This document shows, piece after piece, positions 45,659 to 57,754 of a stretch of 64,000 nucleotides of DNA. Position numbers and translations under genes: made by a program. Source of the DNA: Siphonodentalium dalli (taxonomy: Eukaryota; Mollusca; Scaphopoda; Gadilida; Siphonodentaliidae); the NCBI GenBank assembly GCA_032622095.1, contig CP136061.1, forward strand, positions 219,823,148-219,887,147, read 5' to 3'. Each line of letters opens with the position of its first letter. Position 1 is the stretch's first letter. The notes below the pieces were generated by a model. The model did no database searches. It saw only the letters and a program-made list of their open reading frames with translations, and was not told the origin of the DNA.

Positions 45659-45936
45659 TGCACATACTTCTGAGTGTGACTTGATGTGGTATTGAAAACA
45701 ACAGGTATTTAAATGGCGGGTCGGGTCCGCTTGGAACTTGTTCCATTATATAAATGTTGGTGTATTTATTTTTGAATTTTTTATTGATTTTTCAAATGTA
45801 GTTTAAGTGATGTAATTCCAGAAACAAATTCTCAAAAATATAGTTATTTCAAAATTTTATAGTTTACCAAGCGGACCCGCCAGATAAATACCTGTTGTTT
45901 CCAATACCACATCAATTCACACTCAGAAGTATGTGC
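45659..45936. mobile_element. Third nested palindromic element
   Basis: Arms 45659-45735 and 45867-45936 are inverted (TGCACATACTTCTGAGTGTG to GTCCGCTTGG) around an AT-rich loop. It interrupts the loop side of the outer element near GGTCAACTGACCAATTTT, whose inverse partner is at about 46106-46135. Confidence 0.7.
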
Positions 45937-46751
45937 AGCCCTCTTAATTCAGATTGTTTGGCTTCGGCAATCTGCTACGGCAACAGTATGCCATGGTCCA
46001 GTTTGCTTCAGCAAATAGCTTCGGCAATGCTGATTGCCGTAGCCAATTATGAAGGCTGTATTTGCAACTCTGTAACTTTTGCTCCGCAGATTTGCATGGA
46101 AATTCCCATTCAAAATTGTTCACTTGACCTCCCCCAACCGTTTGTAAGCTATAATCTGAATGGTTGCGTTTATGCCGGGCATTGGATTTCAATGTAAAAT
46201 CTACCTGTTGGAATGTACGGAACGACAAATGGACAACCGTAATTGTATAACTGTAAGGTGCTTCCAAATTTCAAAGTAGGGTTGTGAATCGTGCTTCCGT
46301 ACTTGTCTTCTCTGAATGGCGCTCGCAATACATTTCACAAATAGTCGTCTCCGAGTGAAGCTGTTCGCTTTGTCCAATCAGGTAAGCCACATGAACTGGA
46401 CTTTCTTGACCTTCAAAAAGAAATAACCTGCAGAAACATATAGATATTTCCCTAGTTTTTATGACAAAATCTTATTTTCGGGAAACACACTACTAGTACC
46501 AAACGTTAACAGGTCTTAACTAAAACATCATTAATTGTGCCTAAGCCGTGGTGAGTCGTTGAGTTTTTTGCTTCTTTGTAGACGTGATAGTGGTACACAA
46601 CTAATGACCGAAAATTCAAAATGTGCTTCTTTCGTGGTATGGCGGTAATCGATGGAGGTGTGTAAATCACATTAAAAACGTAGCTCAATCGGGATACAGT
46701 GGACAAAACGAGCTACGTAGACTGTTTTTGATGTGTGCCCGACCTGATCAG

Positions 46752-47098
46752 TGAATGAATTTCAACTGCCTTCGAATTTGAAGTTCGACCTCGCCCACAA
46801 TGAATGCATTGGACTCCTCATAACATTTGGACGTTAATATGAAGTGACCGATTACCAAGACCTATGTATACTTGATGATACAGATCCACAACATCAGGTC
46901 TTGCACACTGGCATGCTTCTGATAAAATTGGTTGTGCGGAGCATTGCGCCGATAATTCTGAAAGAGATTTTCTCCTATTTCGGATGTAAACAGCGAAAAC
47001 ATAAATTTGGTATATGTGGATTCAACTATAATAGTTGAATGTAACTATTATAGTTGAATCCAGGTTGTGCCAGACCTGAACATTCACCTTGTGTTGGG
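46752..47098. other. DRP1 intron sequence, no gene recognised
   Basis: It contains a small palindrome, GATTCAACTATAATAGTTGA with TAACTATTATAGTTGAATCC, at about 47020-47061. Nothing else was seen. Confidence 0.35.
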
Positions 47099-47335
47099 AA
47101 GTCAGTGGCCGAGTGGATAGCGTACTGGTCTCTCGTGCTAAAGGTCTGGGTATCGATTCCCGGTCGGGTATTCTGACAAAAATCCAAACATGGTCAGATT
47201 ACCACGTTGTATGACTGAAAAGTCTCATTCGTGATCCAGTCCTTCCCAGGAGGAAAACACAACGAGAGCAATTATTTGCTCCCGCAATTCATTAGACGGG
47301 TGTAATTGCACCCTGTAATATAATCATAAGTTGGG
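47099..47335 (+). mobile_element. tRNA-derived SINE
   Basis: The head reads like a tRNA: acceptor GTCAGTG... with CTGAC at about 47177, A box TGGCCGAGTGG, and B box GTATCGATTCCC. A non-tRNA body follows with TGTATGACTGAAAAGTC and CCAGTCCTTCCCAGGAGG. The tail near 47300-47335 is not a clean A-run. It is not a functional tRNA gene because the body continues and the stems are imperfect. Confidence 0.6.
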
Positions 47336-47724
47336 TGTTTCTCAAACAAAATGTCATAATGGGACATACATGTACAGGTTCACCTACATGTAGTCACACT
47401 TTCACATACCCATAATTTAAGTGAAACAGAAAAGGATCAAAATAAACCTTTAAATAGTTCAATATTGAATCAACGTTACAGTCATCATAATCATTTTTAC
47501 AAGAGGGACGAGTGCACATTTTAGCACCCGTAAATTGAAAATTGCGAGTGTGAACAGGTGCGAGAGCAATCGCTCAAGTCTCCTGGGAAGGACTGGTGAT
47601 CTCACAATATATATCCGAATACAAATCTGACTTCCCTTCACAGCGACATCATGTCCAGGTGTGTTGTCGTGAGCCGACATAAATGACTGACCCGTGTACA
47701 TGTACATGGGTGACTATTAGATCA

Positions 47725-48090
47725 TGCCATGAATCTCTACTCTAGCTGAAGCCCGTAGAGATCATAGTCCACCAGCACAAAACCCGGGAACTTTTTAAGT
47801 TTTGACAGGGAACCTCACAAAGTCGAAAAAATAACGCGGGGAATGTATTTCTTTGTTAATACCTGTTGCTTAATAATTTATGTATCGGTACGCGAAGGTC
47901 CCAGCTCCAGATTACACAATTTACTTCACTTTTGAGACCCGTTTCCGTGATAAATATTTATTTTCTTCCCTGTCATAAAATTCACAGCACAATACCATAA
48001 GCGACCAAACACGGAAGCAATTCTGATTGGTCGCCCGCCATTACTGTGGTTTCAGTCCGCGAAAACGGGTCAAGCTCTACCTGCGTAACA
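47725..48090 (+). repeat. Dispersed repeat, copy 1
   Basis: From ATCATGCCATGAATCTCTAC through GGAACCTCACAAAGTCG and GACCCGTTTCCGTGATAAAT to CGGGTCAAGCTCTACCTGC. The inverse is at 58895-59220. Shorter copies are at about 59400-59520 (direct) and 63090-63195 (inverted). Confidence 0.8.
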
Positions 48091-48533
48091 ATAATGCTCG
48101 CAGAATAGACAGAGCCAGTGAGATGATTGTCACTGTCATTGGGGGGGGGGGGGGGGACATTGGCAGGTGTCACCTGAAGGCTGAAGATATCTAGGATATA
48201 TAGATTGGTTCGGAAGGGAGATAAATCTTTAAACAATTTCAAGTGAATAACACAGGGTAATATTATAGTATATAGGCCAATATATGTAACCATTGGTAAG
48301 TGCATGGGTGTTTGCGATGTTTTGTTGAAACATATTTTATAGCTAGCTATGCATGTATATATATATAATTGGGATTGGGACACGAGTGCCTACACTTATA
48401 TTTGTCCCATTGCCCATCTGCGATGTAACCTATAGCTTGTCGGGTAATCAACCAGAGTAGACTACCTGCACAGAACGCTATATAATGACACACATTTTGT
48501 CGGGTATAATGCAGGTCGGTTCCCATGTATACG

Positions 48534-50595
48534 GCAGATTTATTTGATTTAAATCGATTTTTTTTTTATTTTTGTCCTAATTGTTATGAAAATATGCAAT
48601 TGTGCAATGTCTTTGATAAATGAAGATTCTAAAAGGTGTTGCTTATTATATCCAAGACTGGATTAATCCGAATTCTATTATTATTTATTATTTTTTTGTA
48701 TACCTATCAAACACAAATATCATGGCAGTACAGATATAGTGACCATGTACTTTAATTATGCATACACTTAGGTCCATATGAGTTCCAATGTTGTCATATC
48801 TGGATAGGTAGACCTGTGCTTAAAAGAATCTGATTGTAGTTTCAAATAATACTAACAATGCTAAGCTGAACAGGCCATTGCTGGAGCAGTAATCACGGTA
48901 CCATGCAGCATGCCTGTAGTTTCTATAGGGTTGACAATTACTGCACAATTTGATATCTATTATCTAGGGCCCTGCGAACCGTTCGAGGTTCGGTTCGGTT
49001 CGAAACCGCTGTGATGATTCGGTCCGGTTCGAAACCTTAGACGGGATTCGTTTATATCGAACCTTTTCTTTAGTCCCGCAAAATGGGCAAATTTTGCGTA
49101 CTGGGAATTGTTTATTGATTATATACCGTATATTAATTGGTTTACATACAACTGTGTGATACTATGATTTTATGTTTACATTGGACATAATTACTTTGTT
49201 CATTACTCGGGCGGGGTAACTGGGTGATATTTCATTGAACGGGTCTTTTGGCATAACGTTATTCCGCTCCCGCTAAACGGTCCAGTCGGACATGTCAAAT
49301 TCGTGATAATTAATTAGTAAAACTATAACATTTCTATCTCAGTCAAAGTTCTACCTCGTCAAAGTTTGTTTTATTCTCCATATAACTTTACTAATAGACA
49401 TAATTATACCTAACAAACGAAACAATAAGTTATGATTATTGATGAATACAGATCGAACAAGCTTTTTTGAATTCCGTAAACTGGCTGAAAGTGAATAGGT
49501 ATTTCCGGCAGCCTTCTGTGTCAACAATTGGAGTCAACCAATCACAGTGAGGAGAAGGTGTGGCCATTGTTTATCAGCATAAATGATTGACATGATTATG
49601 TAACCCGATGTGCTTTGTCTTATGAGATATCTTTATTACCTCCAAGTATAGGAGAGATCGATACACATGACATATAAATACAGTTGGATTAAAGTGGGCT
49701 GACCAATGTGGTGGGCCGTTATGTACAAGTATGGAGAGGTGTTGGAAACCACGAGAGTGAAGCATATATGCATTTGAATGTTCACAACAGCTTTTGTTGC
49801 AGGAAAATCTGATTTGTCCAACAGATATGTGTTGTCGCAGTTACAGATTGACGAGTCTGTTAATAGTTACCGAGTTATGCCACGTGGCGCGTTCATGCCG
49901 TCAGTGTGTTAGGAGTTCAATGCGTCGTTTATCGCGTTGTTTACATTGTACATATTTACTACTGGAAGCTTGACCGATGATTCAATCAGACATCTGTCTC
50001 GCTTACTGTTAGAATAAGTCATAAGTTATGATTTTTCATGAGTGATGCTCAGTGAGCGGACGCGGGTATATACGGAGAATGATAATCGGATATTTGTTTT
50101 AATCGGGGTTATGTAATATAATGTATGGACATAAACGGAACATAAAATCAACGTTTTATCGGATTGTCATTCATCTCCAATATAAAATAATTCTTCAACA
50201 TGTAATTATCTTATATCGTATACGATAAATTTGTATATAACACGTTGATTGTACTATTATAATGATCCACATACGTTCTAACTGGCTACTAGTATTATGA
50301 GTACGTCGCTTGGACTCTCTTCAATGACACGGTCGGTAATTGGGTTCGAGATTCGGTTTGATTCGAAACCAAGACGATGATTCGGTTTCAAGGTTCGGTT
50401 CGACCTAAATTATAAGGTTCGCAGGGCCCTACTATTATCCAATGTTGTACATTGTTTAATCACAATCATGTTATAGTTTACAAAAACCTTGTTAGATATT
50501 GCAAGTTCTTGACTTTTTGCAATCATTTCAAAATTTTTGATTTAAATCAATGATTTAAAAAAAAAAAAATCATTGATTTAAATCAAAAATCCCTG
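48534..50595. mobile_element. Outer hAT-type element, interrupted
   Basis: Ends CAGATTTATTTGATTTAAAT and the inverse of ATTTAAATCAAAAATCCCTG share GATTTAAATCRATT next to long T/A runs. The CAGGGATTTTTGATTTAAAT ending is a recurrent hAT-type terminus. Flanking 8-mers (GTATACGG, GTTTAAAG) match poorly, so the copy is old. A second element at 48965-50431 sits inside. Confidence 0.5.
48965..50431. mobile_element. hAT-type non-autonomous element, perfect 8-bp duplication
   Basis: Ends TAGGGCCCTGCGAACC and GGTTCGCAGGGCCCTA with CTATTATC duplicated at 48957-48964 and 50432-50439. Subterminal GGTTCGGTTCGGTTCGAAACC-like words (shown in parts: TTCGGTTCGG, GATTCGGTTT) recur near both ends, as usual for hAT transposase binding regions. 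The 1.4-kb interior holds no transposase. Confidence 0.92.
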
Positions 50596-52219
50596 GTTTA
50601 AAGATATGGAAAAGGGCTATAACCGAGATATTTAAACAATAAATTTCAAACTATCAATAGAAAGTGCCATTCATGTGCAGCAGGGAGGACATATCTATGT
50701 GCCCACTGCACGAAACCAGAGACTTCCAGAGACCCAGAACTTCTTCTGAAATTCAACATAGTGTTGCATGTGTGCCAGGCTTGTTCTGCTAAGGGTGTTC
50801 CAAAACGGAACCCCAAAAAATAAATCTTCAATGGCATTTTTTGATTAGTGTTAATATTTATTATATATCAGGAATACTTCGGGGAAATAAAATAAAAAAA
50901 TTCCCTACCTACCTACCAAAATCTGAAACATAGGGTAGGGAATGGGCAAACAAGGATATTTTTAATACCGTCCTGGATGTCTGCAGAGTGGACCCCCCCC
51001 CCCCCCCCCCCCCCCCCCCCCAGTATGGGAGATTCACATCATTTCCATGCGATATACGCTTGTAAGATTAATACCACACTCATAGTCAGTATTCAGGTAT
51101 CCATCTTAAATTTTATTCAGTTTTTCAATAATAGGCTGGTTGATAACAACATATTGTAATATTTGATGGTTAGAATTATGGCCCTTGCTCGGGTCTCGTT
51201 CTGTTAATCGGGAAAACCTGTCGTTACAACGATCGAGTTTAAAGCAGTATCGTTTTGCTAAAAATGTTCAAGAGTCCCCCATCCGTAATCCAAAGATTAA
51301 TGGAGGATAACGGATGACATTTTAACATGCGGTTACATCTAAATCTCTGATGTTAAAATTTATACATGGGTGTATAGAGCAATAACACACAAATTGAGCA
51401 CGTTTACTGTATTAATATAATGAGCTGCTCTAATTTTCTGTACACTATTTTAAGTCTTTGGCACCTTTGGTTTGCAAACATTTACTCCAGGAATACTATT
51501 TTACAACTATATTCACAGTGTATAAACCGTACAAACATTAAATCGGAAGTTGTTTTCGAAAAGACGAAAAATGCTATTTTTAGAACGTAAATGTGACAGA
51601 AATATCACAACAACACCACAAAATCCAGGTTTCAGACGGACACACGGTTGCACCACATCTACTAACGTAATTATAAATTGTACATACACATTTGCCGATT
51701 GTAAGCGGGGCCATTTGAGCGAAGGACTCTATTTAATAGATAAAAACGGCCTTTGATCACTTCAGAAAATAATTTTCTCATAAAAATTTCCTCTTCAAAT
51801 GTCATTTTAACACATAGCCAGCATCTGTCGGAAACCCCACAATATTGCAACGGAAAGGCCGTTATGTGTGCAACATATATCGACATGCCCTTGGCTCGAG
51901 TGTATTCACAATTTAAAAGTAGAGAGTATTTATTTGGACACCACACTCGTCAGTCTATGTACGCCTAGTTGTGTACGATGACAATACTAGTTGCGATGTT
52001 ATACAGGAATCGTACAGTAATGATATGTTCCTTTCGATCCACTTAAACATAAATATGTCTTCGAAATGTCACGTCATTGAACTTATAGACTCTGCCTGAA
52101 TCAAACAATGTATTCCTAAACTATTTAGTTACTTTTATTCGACTCCGCATGTAACAAAGCTGTATTTGGGGGTTGAGGAAATATGTTGTATTCTGTGATG
52201 AAATTGTGTATAGGTCAGG

Positions 52220-53570
52220 GGTGGGGTCTGCAATTGTTTTTCCAAACACTAGGTGGGGCGGTGGTTGCTTCTGTAGCCCTGCTTACACATTTTTCCTGGC
52301 CCTGTAATTTTGTTCCTAGAGTAATTTTTCTTCAAAATAATGGGACAGAAGGTTTTAAGAATGCTTATATTATGTAATATGTATCCACTTAACCATTGGT
52401 AGGGGGTTTGAGTTCACCAGCAGTTAATAATGGGGAATGACACCAAGGGGTAATAAAATGTCAGCTTGCATGGAAAGGCTGATATTTAACTAGTTCTATT
52501 AAAAATCATTTATTCAACCTGGTGTAAATGAAAGCATAACACAATAATAGATTCTTCAAATAAATGTAAACTCTTCAAGTAAAGGTACTCAATCCGATTC
52601 GATGGTTCCCATATGATCAGATTCCAACAACAACATTTTTTTTTAAATGCCGCATCAGTTATAAGAATCCAGTAATTGCCCAAAACTAATGTTAATCACA
52701 GTCAACTATAGTATAAAATTGCCCAAAACATGTTATTGTCAAGTATCTGACACAAAAAAGTAACTTGTTTTTAGAGTTATCCATCTTCATCCGCAATTTG
52801 TTCAGATAAGTCTTCTCGTCGACTATTTACTGGGCCACTTAAAATTAAAATAATGGAATTCAAACATCGAGATGTGATCACTCTGAGCTTTGATGGGTCG
52901 GTTCCGCGACTCGAATCAAATATCTTTTACCGCCGATGCCAAGGAAATAGTAAATTGCGCAGATTTGCGAGCGACATTTCGGATTGAGTAATTTTAATTC
53001 TTCAAATAAAAATAGACTATTAAACAACTGTAATGAAATAAAACAAATGTGTTAAAACAAACTGACTGATTTCAACGTTATTCGGTATATGGGTCGAGGA
53101 TCACCTATAGATGGGAGCTGTAAAATTTGAATGATTTTTTATGAAAAATATGGCCACTGGCGGCCATCTTGGATTTTACTCTTTGCATCACTAAATCCTT
53201 TAACACAAAATGCAGAGCTTATCCCTTATCCGATCATCACCAATCTCTATATGGATCTTCGTTCTGACCTCTCGGTGGGTGCCTTCGATTTTTTCCCAAA
53301 TTTTGTAAAATAAATGGCTGCCATTTGGGCCATCTTGGATTTACTCTTTGTATGACCAAATCCTTTAGCACACCTTACAGGTCACATTTCTCACCCAATC
53401 GTCACCGAACTCCATAAGGATCTTCGGCGTGGCCTCTAGATGGGAGCCTCTATGGTTCCGCAAACAAACATGAGCACCTGAAGCCATATTGGATTTAAAA
53501 TGTCAATCCATCAGCATACCGTACAACCCACATTTATTGGAGAATTGTTTTGAAACTTTACAGTGCTGTT
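52220..53570. repeat. Second copy of the 42867-43749 repeat
   Basis: Direct copy starting GGGGTCTGCAATTG and continuing through GGGGTTTGAGTTCACC-like blocks to ATGTCAATCCATCAGCATAC. It lacks the long G and C ends and is split by the MITE at 52583-52992. Confidence 0.75.
52583..52992. mobile_element. Palindromic TTAA-family MITE, degraded copy 3
   Basis: AGGTACTCAATCCGAT at the left and CGGATTGAGTAATTTTAA at the right, with internal GACTCGAATCAAATATC. Same family as 1320-1762 and 26939-27407, but the termini and TTAA flanks are mutated. Confidence 0.65.
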
Positions 53571-54345
53571 GGTATATAAAAGTGGGAATGCTTCTATAAT
53601 CATGATACGGGACATTGATAAGAAAAGGTAGATCAGGAAAACTGAGTAAAATTGTCATTTGAAGCAGTTTGGATGGGGTGGGTCCCTATCCCAGATTCGG
53701 AAAATGGATGTGGAGCGGAACAGTGCCTTTCTCTTGTGATTGAAGGTTAATAATGACCATCGGGAGGCCGAGTATCTCTAAAATGGAAACCTAATTCATG
53801 GGTTCGTCTTTTCACATAAATCCCTCATCACAACTTGGCGTACATATTTTTGGCAACTAGTGATCATCAACTTAAACAACTAGGCGTACATAGACTCATA
53901 GCGGGGTGCCCAAATCAATACTATCTACGTTCAAATTGTCAATACACTCGAGCCAAGGGCATGTCCATATATGATACACACGTAACAGCCTTTCCGTTGC
54001 AATATAGTGGGATTTCCGACAGATGTTGGATATGTGTTAAAATGACATTTGAAGAGGGATTTTTTGCGAGAAAATTATTTTCTGAAGTGATCAAAGGCCG
54101 TTTTTTATCTATTAAACAGAGTTCTTCGCTCAAATGGCCCCCGCTTACTATCGAAAAATGTGTATGTACAATTTATAATTACGTTAGTAGATGTGGTGCA
54201 ACCGTGTGTCCGTCTGAAACCTGGATTTTGTGGTGTTGTTGTGATATTTCTGTCACATTTACGTTCTAAAAATAGCATTTTTCGTCTTTTAGAAAACAAC
54301 TTCCGATTTAATGTTTGTACGGTTTATACACTGTGATATTGGCAA

Positions 54346-55315
54346 TTCCTAATTGGAATTAATAGCAACAAACTTCATATGATTAAAGTTACAATGTATT
54401 TGTCCGATATTAACCACAAAACGAAGACACTACCTGGAGTATTGTGGGGAGCTGTCACTCCCCTGCACCCCAGAATGTACGGCCTTGGTTAAAACTCTCA
54501 AACATCTGTTGTGATTATTACTTTGGGATTTTAACTTTCTTTTTCGTCGTGTGTTCAATTTGTTAAATCACTTCGCGATCTTGCTCTCTACCTCACCAAT
54601 CCTTGTCTTGCGTAATATCAGGCAATTTAGCGTAGACAACGATAATTACGACGTCTTAATATTTTGTGAAGTTATACAGGGGTATTTTAACAACTCAAAC
54701 GTTCCGTATAGGAAAGTCACCAATTGCTGATCATGCAGCATGCCAATATTATATACCGGTACTTGTTTGACCTTTTTCCACAAGAAGTTTGTGCTGAAAC
54801 AGTTCGGGCCCGGAGATTAAAAAAAAGAAGAAAATAACATAAACCGCGACTATATCTAAACGACTGATGGAATGTATCCCATATAATTTCAGAATACATA
54901 ATATTCCTGACAGCCAGAACATTAAACATGAAACTAAAGGTACATGTACATTGGAACTGCAGATTTATGATTTAGTCTTACACAGTATATACTGTTGAAT
55001 TACATGTAGATAAGCATGCATGCCTTGGAAAAGTGGAAAATTCAGGTTGACTAAATATACTTATGTTTTAACTCGTTTCACTCGAACAAACATAAATGAT
55101 TTATAGAATAACAACTACGAATTGTATAACGAAGATTTAATCTAGAAATTCAGGATCACGTTGGCTTCACATGAACTGTGCACATCCTATATAGATGATA
55201 AAGTTAGGGAAATAGACTATAACCGCAGTATATGTGAATGCCATCAAGGACAGATATGCACAGAAGTCGTACTCTGTCGAATTGTGAGATCGTGCAATAT
55301 AGAATTTTCTAAATT
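54346..55315. other. No gene recognised; may hold the Ngaro 3' end
   Basis: AT-rich sequence downstream (in minus-strand terms) of the tyrosine recombinase pseudogene. Terminal split repeats expected of Ngaro elements were not identified. Confidence 0.3.
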
Positions 55316-56318
55316 CTAAGTGCCCAAATTAGCGGAAACAGAGCTGTTCCCCAAAATTCTCATGAACATAGCCATCTTTCGCTTATCTGATGACCAACGA
55401 CCGTGCTTTTTAAAAAGGCGATCATCAATACCAGCCTGAGCTGCTGCCCCTCCAGAGCGTAAACTGTGTAAGCCGTAATTAGCAATATTTAAACCAATAA
55501 GTTTAAAATTAGCAAGTATAATTTCCCGTGATCTAGAATACGATAAAGGTGCCTCTCCCTTCAAGATATAGGAGTTTGAAGACTTTAAAAATAATATTTT
55601 TCTAAACAGAAATTCGTCAGAATCCTCTTCAATCCCCGCAGCTTGTAAATACCGACGTAACATCTTGCATGGACAAGTAGGCTTATCCGAGGACGCAACA
55701 ATCACGAGCGCACCTTTGTTGCTGATGTCGGTTTTTGTTGGACTTGATCCACAATTCCAAATAACTTTGATGAAACTTAACATGATTTCGTTGCCAACTA
55801 ACAATTTCGGAAAACCGAAGAAATCCAGCAAATCCTAACAGACACATTGCTAGGACCCGGAGATCATTTAACTTAGCGCGCTTACTTCCAAACTGCGTTA
55901 CGAGTAGCGCTAAGTGCTCTGTTTTTATAGGCTCCTTTTTGTCACCGGTTTTCCTAGCATTCTCACAGCAGCCCTTCTGACTAAAGACACTCTTAACGAT
56001 GAACACGTTCCGCCATCTTAAGCGCCCAACTGATACCATATAGAACGCGCCGTCGAACACCGCAACACTAACTCCATCCTGACTTAAACTAACCAAATAT
56101 AAAGCTATGTCGTCCTTATTTGCTGGAAGATATTTCATCCCGTGAACCTGCGCCCAGTCCTTCCACTTTTGAAAGCTATGAAGATATTTGTTGTTTGTGG
56201 AATCTGCGTGCGAACTCATCAAAACACGCACTAAACTATCTTGTAATGCTGTCAGCTCTGTGGAAACAAGCCTGCTATTCCTGTGTAGCCTGAAAATATT
56301 TGTAAAACAACAATACAA
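55316..56318 (-). pseudogene. Ngaro-type tyrosine recombinase, frameshifted
   Basis: Two overlapping minus-strand frames make one recombinase. The first has NNKYLHSFQKWKDWAQVHGM and LAMCLLGFAGFLRFSEIVSW with the first catalytic arginine. A frame change near 55740 leads to TKTDISNKGALVIVASS, then TCPCKMLRRYL and LHSLRSGGAAAQAG with the HxxR pair at 55457-55468, then HGRWSSDK. There the frame shifts again, so the open frame reads KMAMFM instead of the expected block. The catalytic tyrosine codon is present out of frame at 55370-55368. A last shift restores the usual VSANLG ending. Family: DIRS order, Ngaro-like. It is inactive as it stands. Confidence 0.88.
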
Positions 56319-57101
56319 TCATCTTTAGACATCTAAAATGTCTCGCACCAGGCTATTCTATTGGTGCCGTCGTTTCATATACGCTTCAAATGCCTTAGAA
56401 CTAAACTGTTTTCATTTGAAAACGTGTATATCTTTAACAGAATTAGAGACTTTAATAACTTCTTTAATGTGACATTAGTATATGCATTAAGTGACTTTTG
56501 TCCTGTTTGTCGGTTTTTCATTTATTTCACGACTTTGACGAACAATATAATTGTATCCGAAGTTTTCACATTTCGTTTCTGTGCAGAGCGAAACTCACTC
56601 CTGCAATTTTTGCGAGTGAACTTTCTCGCGTGAAATTGAATACATTCCCATCCAAATTTCTACACTGAAATGTACATAAAAACTTTCATTATAAATCGAT
56701 GAAAGTTTTTGAAATTGTTTGACGTTCAAAACGTCTCAAAAACTAGAACCAATACGTGTCATCATACAGGGCTACAATCGCCCGTGCGCACTCGACGAGT
56801 TAAATTGACTCTTATCATCTTAGGAATTAAATTCATTCCTTTAATACATATGAAGATCAAATCTTCCATCCCTGTAAACTAAAAACATCATAAAACTCGA
56901 ATCAACCTATAACAATAAAATCGTCATTTCCATGAAATTCATTTCGAATGTTCAACAGTCTGTGATATCCTATATCAGAGCTAAATTTGCTCCAGTGACT
57001 TTAACCAGTGAAAGTCAATAACCTCATTCATAAAGTAAAATAATTTAGCATTGTAATTCTGTCAACACGACAACTTCTTGTGTATTACATGAAATTCGAA
57101 A
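56319..57101. other. Spacer between recombinase and RNase H of the Ngaro element
   Basis: No coding frame on the minus strand. A plus-strand frame of 90 codons (56361-56633) is not considered real. Ngaro elements normally have little space here, so this may include an insertion or decayed sequence. Confidence 0.35.
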
Positions 57102-57734
57102 TTAGTCCCAAGCCAGTCTGATCGCTAACAGACTGCCCATGAAGATATCTTCCCGGAAGACACATTTGTCGTTTTTGCCATTTCCGAACAATCTTAAACT
57201 TTGGCCAATTTGAAAATCTTGTATCTCTTTAACAAAATGCGCTGTCTTGCCTATGTTATTGAATAACAACGGCCAGAAGACAGACGAAGGCCATTTTTGA
57301 ACAACCAGAACCCCTTTAGCTTTACACTCATCTGCATGTCGGATAACTCTAGGTATTAAAGGTACAGATGGGACCATATAATTGTTGTCGCGACCCCAAT
57401 GTTGGGAAAATGCGTCCACTGCCTCGGTACTGATATCCCAGAACCGTGAATTGAAACGACTAACTTTTGTGTTCTCGGCATTTGCAAAGTGATCGATAGA
57501 AAAAGGCCCCCACACACCGCTTAAAAACGTAAACAAATCGTCAGATAATCGCCAATCACCTGCATCGATGTACCGACTCAATGAATCGGCCTCTGTATTC
57601 AAAAGACGAGGAACCCATTCAACATCTAACGAGATATTGTGCTCGATACATGTTTGAAAACTATTGACAGCCATGATATGCAAATATACTTTCATACTTC
57701 CCTTATTTTCTCTCTCCTCCATAACTTCTGCCAT
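57102..57734 (-). pseudogene. Ngaro-type RNase H region, 5'-truncated
   Basis: A 210-codon minus-strand frame. It opens abruptly within the RNase H domain: GSMKVYLH, FQTCIEHNISLDVEWVPR, LNTEADSLSRY. Then it has the downstream domain typical of Ngaro/DIRS pol: WGPFSIDHFANAEN, RFNSRFWDISTEAVDAF, IPRVIRHADECKAKG and WPSSVFWPLL. All reverse transcriptase motifs that should precede it are missing. The upstream gag-like frame ends only 21 bases away, which points to an internal deletion at about 57735-57760. The RNase H acidic residues before GSMK are lost as well. Confidence 0.88.
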
Positions 57735-57754
57735 TCTCTTTCAGTGCCATTTTT

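Larger units (their letters stand above)
44315..46746. mobile_element. Outer palindromic element with nested insertions
   Basis: Ends CAGGTCGGACACACATCAAA and the inverse of TTTGATGTGTGCCCGACCTG, flanked by CTCAG (44310-44314) and ATCAG (46747-46751), consistent with a 5-bp duplication with one change. The arms continue inwards (CCATCGATTACCGCCATACC; GTGTACCACTATGACGTC; CTCACCACGGCTTA; GGAGGTCAA). The left arm is interrupted at 44462-45523 by a second element of the same terminal type. Confidence 0.8.
51518..54345. mobile_element. 2.8-kb palindromic structure
   Basis: Arms 51518-51975 and 53874-54345 are inverse copies (CACAGTGTATAAACCGTACA at the outside, GTACGCCTAGTTGT inside). The loop holds a copy of the G-run repeat family (52220-53570). 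Arm divergence is a few percent plus indels. It could be a foldback element with a later insertion in the loop. Confidence 0.75.

Noticed and set aside
47099-47180. A functional tRNA gene
   Set aside because: A and B boxes are present, but the sequence continues into a SINE body and the cloverleaf stems are imperfect.
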